DNA of 64,000 bases from Pseudomonas sp. P8_229 (GTDB taxonomy: Bacteria > Pseudomonadota > Gammaproteobacteria > Pseudomonadales > Pseudomonadaceae): NCBI RefSeq assembly GCF_034008635.1, contig NZ_CP125378.1:4278501-4342500 (forward strand), read 5' to 3'. The notes below the pieces were generated by a model. That model did no database searches. It was not told the origin of the DNA and saw only the letters and a program-made list of their open reading frames with translations. The position numbers and the translations under genes are program-made. Below, piece by piece: positions 58,440-64,000 of the stretch; within the stretch, counting starts at the first letter, position 1; the number at the start of each line of letters is the position of its first letter.

Positions 58440-60559
58440 TGGCGAATACAAATTTGAGCCTGATCCCGCAGAACTTTCCCGTCACGGTCAACATGCTCGT
58501 GGTGCTCAAGGGCGCCGAGAAGATGGAGACCGAGATGAAGGGGCTGCGCGGCAAGGTCGCAGCATTCAAGAAAAGCATGGAAGACAGCGGCCTCGAGCCG
58601 CTGGACGTGGCCGGCTTCATTGCCGAAGGTGGTCTGCTCAAGCCGTTTCAGGACGGCATCAAAAAGGCCATCGAAGCGCAGGATGCGCTGGCGAAGAAAG
58701 CCAGGGCTCTCAAGGGTCTTAAGGTGCCGAAGGTAGTGCAGGGGGAAACCTCGGCCAACCTGGCAAAATTCAACGAGGCACTGGACAAGATCTCGCTGAA
58801 TATCGGTCAGGCGCTGCTGCCGGCGGTCAACAGTATCGTCACCGCGCTGACGCCGGTGATCACTTCGATTGGTCAGTTCGTCGCGAACAATCCTTATCTG
58901 GTCGAAGGGCTGGCGGCCGCTGCCGTGGCGTTCACGGTGGTGACGGTCGGAGCGATGGGGCTGGTCGGTGTGCTGGGGATTCTGGCATCGCCGATCGGTT
59001 TGATTGCTGCGGGTATTGCGGCAGCTGTGGCCGTGATCGTGATCGGCGCACGGTTGATCACCAATAACTGGGCGTCGATTTCCGGATTCTTCGGTGGGAT
59101 GTGGGACTACGTCTCGACGAAATTCAAGGCTGGAGTTGCGGCGACCACACAGGCAATCGATTCGATGGGCGCATCGATCAGCAAAACATGGGGAGAAATC
59201 CGCGCGGACTTTTTTGCCGGGGTCGACAGCGTCGTCAACGTCTACAACGGCTTGGCTGCGAAGGCGCAAGTGGGCATCGACAAGCTCGCGGCGGCCTTCG
59301 ACTTCTCGCCGAGTGAGGTGTGGAACAAGGCACTGGCGAAAGCCAGCAGCGTCGTCATTGATTTCTTCGCCAGCACGATGGCGGATGCGCAAGCGGGGAT
59401 CGACAAGCTCAAGGCGAAGTTCGATTTCTCACCGCGTGAGGTGTGGAACAAGGCACTGGCGAAAGCCAGCAGTGTTGTCAGTGATTTCTTTGCCAGCACA
59501 ATGGCGGATGCGCAAGCGGGGATCGACAAGCTCAAGGCGAAGTTCGATTTCTCACCGCGTGAGGTGTGGAACAAGGCACTGGCGAAAGCCAGCAGTGTTG
59601 TCAGTGATTTCTTTGCCAGCACGATGGCGGATGCGCAAGCGGGGATCGACAAGCTCAAGGCGAAGTTCGATTTCTCACCGCGTGAGGTGTGGAACAAGGC
59701 ACTGGCAACCGCGAGCAGTGTCGTCAGTGATTTCTTCACTGGCGTACAGGCTAAAGCGTCTGCCGGTGTGGAAGCGCTCAAGGCGAAGTTCAGCTGGTCG
59801 CCGGTGCAGACGATCACTGGCGCCTGGGGCTTGCTGAACAATCTGTTTGGCGATCTTGTTGCTGGTGTTGCGGGCAACGCAGCGGCGCAGTGGGAACAAG
59901 TCAAATCGATCTTCACGCAATCGCCCGTGGCGATGATTGAATCTGCGTGGCAACCCGTGGCCGGAGTTTTCTCGGCGCTGTGGGATGTCCTGCGGGCTTC
60001 GATGGCCGCGCTGCAGGACAACCTGCGCAGCGTGTTCGACGTGTTGCCGGTGGCATCGGCAACGGCGGCCTGGAACGGCGTAACGGGATACTTTTCCGGC
60101 TTGTGGGCATCGTTGACCACGGATGCACAAGCGGTAAAAGGCGTGTTTGGCGATCTGTTCAGCCAGTCGCCGCTGGAGTCGATCCAGCAGAAATGGCAGC
60201 CGGTGCTGACCTGGTTCGGTGAGATGTGGACCAAGCTTCAAGGCATCTTCGGGCAGGTAAAAGAACTGCTCGGCGGCAACTTCTCCGGCGTCTTCGCGAC
60301 CCTCACGGGCACCAGCGCAGCGGCACCTGCGGGTGGCGCGGCACTGAGCAGCACGTTGCCACAAACCTCCAGCGCGCTGATCCAGCAAAGCGCCGCCAAC
60401 AACCGTACGCAACTCGAAGGCGGCCTCACGGTGAGCTTCGTCAATGCTCCGCCCGGGATGCGCACCGATCAACCGCAAAGCAATCAACCGGGCCTGGCGC
60501 TGTCATCGCGCATCGGCTATCGCTCGCTGTCGGCAGGAGGTTCCAATGAACTGGCGTGA
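58439..60559 (+). CDS. tape measure protein of the second (Mu-like) tail
   Basis: 706 residues from ATG 58439. An N-terminal helical region is followed by a hydrophobic stretch (ALTPVITSIGQFVANNPYLV, then AAAAVAFTVVTVGAMGLVGV). Four near-identical 41-residue repeats (AGIDKLKAKFDFSPREVWNK...; nt 59270-59761) and more diverged helical units with the S-P-x-x-x-I pattern follow. The C-terminus is likely processed in Mu-like phages. It overlaps the next gene by 14 bp. Confidence 0.9.
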   Translation: MANTNLSLIPQNFPVTVNMLVVLKGAEKMETEMKGLRGKVAAFKKSMEDSGLEPLDVAGFIAEGGLLKPFQDGIKKAIEAQDALAKKARALKGLKVPKVVQGETSANLAKFNEALDKISLNIGQALLPAVNSIVTALTPVITSIGQFVANNPYLVEGLAAAAVAFTVVTVGAMGLVGVLGILASPIGLIAAGIAAAVAVIVIGARLITNNWASISGFFGGMWDYVSTKFKAGVAATTQAIDSMGASISKTWGEIRADFFAGVDSVVNVYNGLAAKAQVGIDKLAAAFDFSPSEVWNKALAKASSVVIDFFASTMADAQAGIDKLKAKFDFSPREVWNKALAKASSVVSDFFASTMADAQAGIDKLKAKFDFSPREVWNKALAKASSVVSDFFASTMADAQAGIDKLKAKFDFSPREVWNKALATASSVVSDFFTGVQAKASAGVEALKAKFSWSPVQTITGAWGLLNNLFGDLVAGVAGNAAAQWEQVKSIFTQSPVAMIESAWQPVAGVFSALWDVLRASMAALQDNLRSVFDVLPVASATAAWNGVTGYFSGLWASLTTDAQAVKGVFGDLFSQSPLESIQQKWQPVLTWFGEMWTKLQGIFGQVKELLGGNFSGVFATLTGTSAAAPAGGAALSSTLPQTSSALIQQSAANNRTQLEGGLTVSFVNAPPGMRTDQPQSNQPGLALSSRIGYRSLSAGGSNELA
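59270..59761 (+). repeat. four tandem 123-bp repeats in the second tape measure gene
   Basis: Unit starts fall at 59270, 59393, 59516 and 59639. Units 2 and 3 are almost identical at DNA level; unit 1 and the end of unit 4 are more diverged. Each encodes 41 residues, so unit gain or loss stays in frame. Confidence 0.92.
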
Positions 60560-61781
60560 CCGTTTGTTGCCGGCATCGTTTCGCGGTGTCGGGTTCTGGA
60601 TCGATCAGGCGAAAACCCCGGTCGGTCGCAAAGGTCAGTTGCATGAATATCCGCAACGCGACCTGCCGTATTTCGAGGATCTTGGCCAGCAGGCCAAGAC
60701 CCACGACCTGACGGCCTTCATCATCGGCGCCGATTGCCTGGAGCAGCGCGACAAGCTGCTCAAGGCGTTGGAGCAGGGCAGTGGCGAGCTGGTGCACCCT
60801 TGGTTGGGACGCCTGCAAGTCAAGGTCGGCGAATGCGACATGACCCACACCCGCCAGGACGGCGGGCTGGTGACCTTCAGTCTGAAGTTCTACCCCGACC
60901 GGCCGTTGCCGTTTCCGACCGCCACTGTCAGTACGCAAAAAGTCCTGTTGGCCAAGGCTGACACGCTGCTGGGTTCGGCGGTGGCGCGCTTCGAACAGGC
61001 AATGACGCTGATCAAGGCTGCGCGGATCGGCATTGCCAATCTGCGCAACAGCCTGACTGGCGTTTATGAGGTGATCAAAGAGCAACTCAAACCGCTGATC
61101 GAGCAATACCGGCAGATCACCGAACTGGTCAAAGCCGTGAAGGAATTGCCCAAGGAAGTCGCCGCGGAGTTCAAGGGCTTGCTCGGCGATATCAAGGAGC
61201 TGAAGGCGTTCGCGAAGGAGGGCTACCGTGGCGTGATTGCCGACGTATCCCAACAACTCGAAGCCATTCGCAAGGCTGATGCACCGAAGATCACCACCGG
61301 CAAGGACACCAATGCGGCGGCGCAAGCCATGGCCGATCTGGTGCAGGACACGATGCTGGTCAAAGTGGCGCAGTGGGTGGCGTCGATGCCGGTGGCGACA
61401 ACGCCGGTGAAGCTGCAATCGACACCCACCGTAGGGCAGCAGGCGACAAGCCCGGTGACCCGTCAGGAAGTCCCGGTCAGTGACGACATGCAGGCATTGC
61501 GTGACGCTGTGGCGGTGGCGATCAATCCGATGCTGGACAAGGCCGACCCTGCACACTTCCAGGCGATCAGCGACGTGAAAGAAGCGTTGATTGCGCACCT
61601 CAAGGCAGTGGCGTCGTCCGGTGTGCGACAAGTCAGCAAATCGTTCCAGGAAAGTTTTCCGGCACTGGTGGTGGCCTACAAGCAATTTGGCGATGCGACG
61701 CGGGTGAACGAAGTGACTCAACGCAATGGCATCACCCATCCGGGGTTTTCGCCCAACGATGTGAAAGTGTCGGGAGAGTGA
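60546..61781 (+). CDS. DNA circularisation/tail protein (Mu gpN-like)
   Basis: 411 residues from ATG 60546 after CAGGAGG. The N-terminal domain (WRDRLLPASFRGVGFWIDQA, HEYPQRDLPYFEDLGQQA) is the family once named DNA circularisation protein; in Mu it is a baseplate/tail component. The C-terminal part is helical. It ends 3 bp before the next gene. Confidence 0.85.
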   Translation: MNWRDRLLPASFRGVGFWIDQAKTPVGRKGQLHEYPQRDLPYFEDLGQQAKTHDLTAFIIGADCLEQRDKLLKALEQGSGELVHPWLGRLQVKVGECDMTHTRQDGGLVTFSLKFYPDRPLPFPTATVSTQKVLLAKADTLLGSAVARFEQAMTLIKAARIGIANLRNSLTGVYEVIKEQLKPLIEQYRQITELVKAVKELPKEVAAEFKGLLGDIKELKAFAKEGYRGVIADVSQQLEAIRKADAPKITTGKDTNAAAQAMADLVQDTMLVKVAQWVASMPVATTPVKLQSTPTVGQQATSPVTRQEVPVSDDMQALRDAVAVAINPMLDKADPAHFQAISDVKEALIAHLKAVASSGVRQVSKSFQESFPALVVAYKQFGDATRVNEVTQRNGITHPGFSPNDVKVSGE

Positions 61782-61784
61782 GCC

Positions 61785-62828
61785 ATGAGCGAGATGGATA
61801 ACCGCGTCACGCTGACCGTCAACAACATGGAATACGGCGGCTGGAAAAGCGTGGAAATCACTGCTGATCTGGAGCGCCAGTTCCGCACTTTCAAGCTCGA
61901 TATCACCTGGCAATGGCCGGGGCAGACGGTGGATCAGCGGATCAAGCCGGGTGACCCCTGCGAAGTGAAAATCGGCCAGGACCTGGTGCTCACCGGCTAC
62001 GTGTTCAAAGCCCCGATCAGCTATGACGGACGTCAGATCAGCCTGAGCATCGAAGGCAGTTCCAAGACTCAGGATCTGGTCGATTGCGCGGCCACCAACC
62101 GGCCCAATCAATGGCAGGACCAACCGTTGCTGAGCATCGTTCAGGCACTGGCCATGGACTACTCGCTGATGGTGGTCAATGAAATTCCCGAGACCGCGCG
62201 GCTCGCCAAGCACACCATCGTGCCGGGCGAAACGGTGTTCCAGTCGATCGACCGGTTGCTCTCGCTGTTCCGGGTGTTTTCCACCGATGACGCGCAGGGC
62301 CGGCTGGTATTGGCCAAACCCGGCAGCGGTGGTCGGGCCAGTGATGCGTTGGAGCTGGGCAAGAACATTCTGTCGGCCAACGCGCCGATGGATCAGAGCC
62401 AGGTGTTCTCCGAATACCGGGTGATCGGCCAGCAGAAAGGTTCGGACAAGAAGAGCGGGGCGGCGGTCAGCGAGGTTGAGTCCAGCGCGGCCGACCTGAG
62501 CTTCAAACGTCGACGCACCACCATCATCAACGAGGGCACTGCGCTGACGTTCGAACTGGCCCAGCAGCGCGCCCAGTGGGAAAGCGTCACCCGCATGGGC
62601 CGGGCGCAGACCACCACCTATCAGGTGCAGGGCTGGCGTCAGTCCAACGGCGATCTGTGGCGGCACAACACGCTGGTCAAAGTCACGGATCCGGTGCTTG
62701 GGTTTGATGGCGACATGCTGATCTCCAAGGTCACTTATTCGCTGTCGGCACAAGGCTCGGTGACCACGCTGCAAGTGGCGCCGCCGCATACCTTCGATCC
62801 AGATCCAACACCCCCGAAAAAAACCTGA
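61785..62828 (+). CDS. baseplate hub protein (Mu gp44/gpP-like)
   Basis: 347 residues: NRVTLTVNNMEYGGWKSVEI and the DPCEVKIGQDLVLTGYVFKA segment are typical of Mu gp44, a gpD/gp27-like hub. Structurally equivalent to the gpD at 54,143 but not closely related in sequence. Confidence 0.88.
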   Translation: MSEMDNRVTLTVNNMEYGGWKSVEITADLERQFRTFKLDITWQWPGQTVDQRIKPGDPCEVKIGQDLVLTGYVFKAPISYDGRQISLSIEGSSKTQDLVDCAATNRPNQWQDQPLLSIVQALAMDYSLMVVNEIPETARLAKHTIVPGETVFQSIDRLLSLFRVFSTDDAQGRLVLAKPGSGGRASDALELGKNILSANAPMDQSQVFSEYRVIGQQKGSDKKSGAAVSEVESSAADLSFKRRRTTIINEGTALTFELAQQRAQWESVTRMGRAQTTTYQVQGWRQSNGDLWRHNTLVKVTDPVLGFDGDMLISKVTYSLSAQGSVTTLQVAPPHTFDPDPTPPKKT

Positions 62829-62884
62829 GCCTGACTCCGAACCCACATTTTGTCCGTGTCGGGGCTGCTCCTTGAGGACAAATC

Positions 62885-63394
62885 ATGAGCCTACTGACAC
62901 GCCTGCTGGCGCGCGGCACTGTCGTGCTCGCCAACTCGGCATCCAAGCTGCAATCGCTGCAAATGCGCCTCACCGCCGGCGAGGTGAACGACGACATGGA
63001 GCATTTCGAACCCTACGGTTTCACCAGCAACCCGCTGGCTGGCGCCGAGGGCATCGTCACGTTTCTCGGCGGCGATCGCTCCCACGCCATCGCCCTGGTA
63101 GTCGCCGACCGCCGCTATCGCCTGCAGTCGCTGGCCGCCGGTGAAGTGGCGATCTACACCGACGAGGGCGACAGGATTCACTTCAAGCGCGGGCGGATCA
63201 TCGATATCGAAACCGCCACGCTGAACATCCGCGCCAGCAGCGCGGTGAACTTCGATACGCCGGTGATCAACCAGACCGGCAAGATCGTCTCCACCGGCGA
63301 TCAGCTCGCCGGTGGCATCAGCCAGATCAAACACGTGCATGTGGGCGTGCAGGCCGGTAGCGGCCAGACCGGCGCGCCGGCAGGAGGCAAGTGA
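62885..63394 (+). CDS. baseplate spike protein (Mu gp45-like)
   Basis: 169 residues. SLLTRLLARGTVVLANSASK, then YGFTSNPLAGAEGIVTFLGG, then the beta-helix tip ending HVHVGVQAGSGQTGAP with an HxH metal motif, as in the iron-tipped Mu gp45 spike. It overlaps gp46 by one base or more. Confidence 0.9.
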   Translation: MSLLTRLLARGTVVLANSASKLQSLQMRLTAGEVNDDMEHFEPYGFTSNPLAGAEGIVTFLGGDRSHAIALVVADRRYRLQSLAAGEVAIYTDEGDRIHFKRGRIIDIETATLNIRASSAVNFDTPVINQTGKIVSTGDQLAGGISQIKHVHVGVQAGSGQTGAPAGGK

Positions 63395-63792
63395 TGCTGA
63401 TCAGCCCGAATCTCCACGCGGCACTGACCCGCTCCGTACTGATCAGCCTGTTCACCTGGCGCCGCGCCGCTGACGACGACGCCCTCGACGACGAGGAGCG
63501 CTTCGGCTGGTGGGGCGACACGTTTCCCACCGTTGCCGACGACCGCATCGGCTCGCGGCTGTGGCTGCTGCGCCGGGTCAAGCTGACCCGACAGACCCAG
63601 ATGGACGCCGAGTTCTATGCCCGCGAAGCCCTGCAATGGCTGATCGACGACGGCCACTGCAGCGCCATCGACATCATCAGCGAACGCCTCGACGCCCAGC
63701 GCCTGAACCTGCGCACGGTCCTGACCCTGGCCGACGGCGAACGTCTGGACATCAACCCCGATAACAGTTGGCAGGTGATCTATGCCGTTTGA
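63394..63792 (+). CDS. baseplate wedge protein (Mu gp46-like)
   Basis: 132 residues; AGGAGG at 63382-63387 favours ATG 63394 over the in-frame GTG 63391. FGWWGDTFPTVADDRIGSRL matches the gp46 family, equivalent to gpW/gp25. It overlaps the next gene by 11 bp. Confidence 0.88.
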   Translation: MLISPNLHAALTRSVLISLFTWRRAADDDALDDEERFGWWGDTFPTVADDRIGSRLWLLRRVKLTRQTQMDAEFYAREALQWLIDDGHCSAIDIISERLDAQRLNLRTVLTLADGERLDINPDNSWQVIYAV

Positions 63793-64000
63793 AACCCCTT
63801 CGCTGCCGGTGCTGATCAAGCGCACCCAAAGCGACCTGGCCGGCGATTCGCTGCGCCAGTCCGATGCGCAAGTGCTGGCCCGTACCCTCGGTGGCGCCGC
63901 TTTTGGCCTGTACGGTTATCTCGACTGGATCGCCGAGCAGATCCTGCCGGACAAGGCCGACGAGTCGACTCTGGAGCGCATCGCTGCCCTGCGCCTGAAC
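63782..64000 (+). CDS. baseplate J-like protein (Mu gp47-like), cut by window end
   Basis: ATG 63782 opens MPFETPSLPVLIKRTQSDLA, then QVLARTLGGAAFGLYGYLDW and ADESTLERIA, the N-terminus of Mu gp47/baseplate J. 73 codons are visible and the frame is open at the window edge. Further baseplate, fibre and lysis genes are expected beyond it. Confidence 0.87.
   Translation, partial: MPFETPSLPVLIKRTQSDLAGDSLRQSDAQVLARTLGGAAFGLYGYLDWIAEQILPDKADESTLERIAALRLN

Noticed and set aside
60441..62846. 801-residue antisense frame over the Mu-like gpN and gp44 genes
   Set aside because: Spans two convincing + strand genes; low-complexity His/Arg/Leu composition and no start signals.
38697..64000. Complete, excisable prophage hypothesis for the tail cluster
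   Set aside because: No capsid, portal, terminase, replication or intact integrase gene in the cluster; the only integrase belongs to the separate mutS-inserted remnant. Genes beyond the window could still change this.

Overview
This window is chromosomal DNA of a Pseudomonas of the P. fluorescens complex. The evidence is the gene order dxr-rseP-bamA-skp-lpxD-fabZ-lpxA-lpxB-rnhB-dnaE-accA-tilS-pyrG-kdsA-eno-ftsB-ispD, the order surE-pcm-nlpD-rpoS-rsmZ-fdxA-mutS, Pseudomonas-type REP palindromes, a GacA box in front of an RsmZ-type RNA, and a tailocin locus next to mutS. No database was searched; all calls come from reading the sequence and translations.

Bases 1-21,240 hold envelope, lipid A, fatty acid and core metabolic genes on the + strand: isoprenoid synthesis (dxr, ispD), outer-membrane protein assembly (bamA, skp), sigma-E signalling (rseP), lipid A and Kdo synthesis (lpxD, lpxA, lpxB, kdsA), fatty acid synthesis (fabZ, accA), replication (dnaE, rnhB), CTP synthesis (pyrG), tRNA-Ile lysidine synthesis (tilS), enolase and ftsB. 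Bases 21,400-24,465 hold a LysR regulator divergent from a glutathione-dependent formaldehyde detoxification pair. Bases 24,510-29,662 hold ispF-truD-surE-pcm-nlpD-rpoS. The rpoS-fdxA gap contains rsmZ, a global Gac/Rsm regulatory RNA. fdxA and mutS follow on the minus strand.

The accessory part starts inside the 5' end of mutS. A degraded prophage remnant of about 5.1 kb (33,306-38,457) is integrated there. The mutS body now carries an element-supplied N-terminus and lies 17 bp downstream of a broken integrase gene, while the original first codons of mutS remain as an orphan at 38,437-38,486. The remnant holds tail-end pseudogenes, an AT-rich acyltransferase, a decayed SleB-type hydrolase, an intact nested Rz/Rz1 spanin pair, and a zeta-toxin-like kinase paired with a 55-residue ORF.

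From 38,697 to the window end lies a bacteriocin (tailocin) cluster with no capsid, portal or terminase genes. A PrtR/CI-like repressor and a promoter with a 20-bp operator palindrome in its spacer are followed by three tandem tail-fibre-assembly-like paralogues, a holin, a complete P2/R-pyocin-type contractile tail (42,018-55,171) and then a second, Mu-type contractile tail (55,341 to the window end, incomplete). Both tails keep the classic -1 frameshift site in their tail-assembly chaperone genes, and their tape-measure genes carry tandem repeats. Two REP palindromes sit inside the cluster, which suggests long residence in this chromosome.
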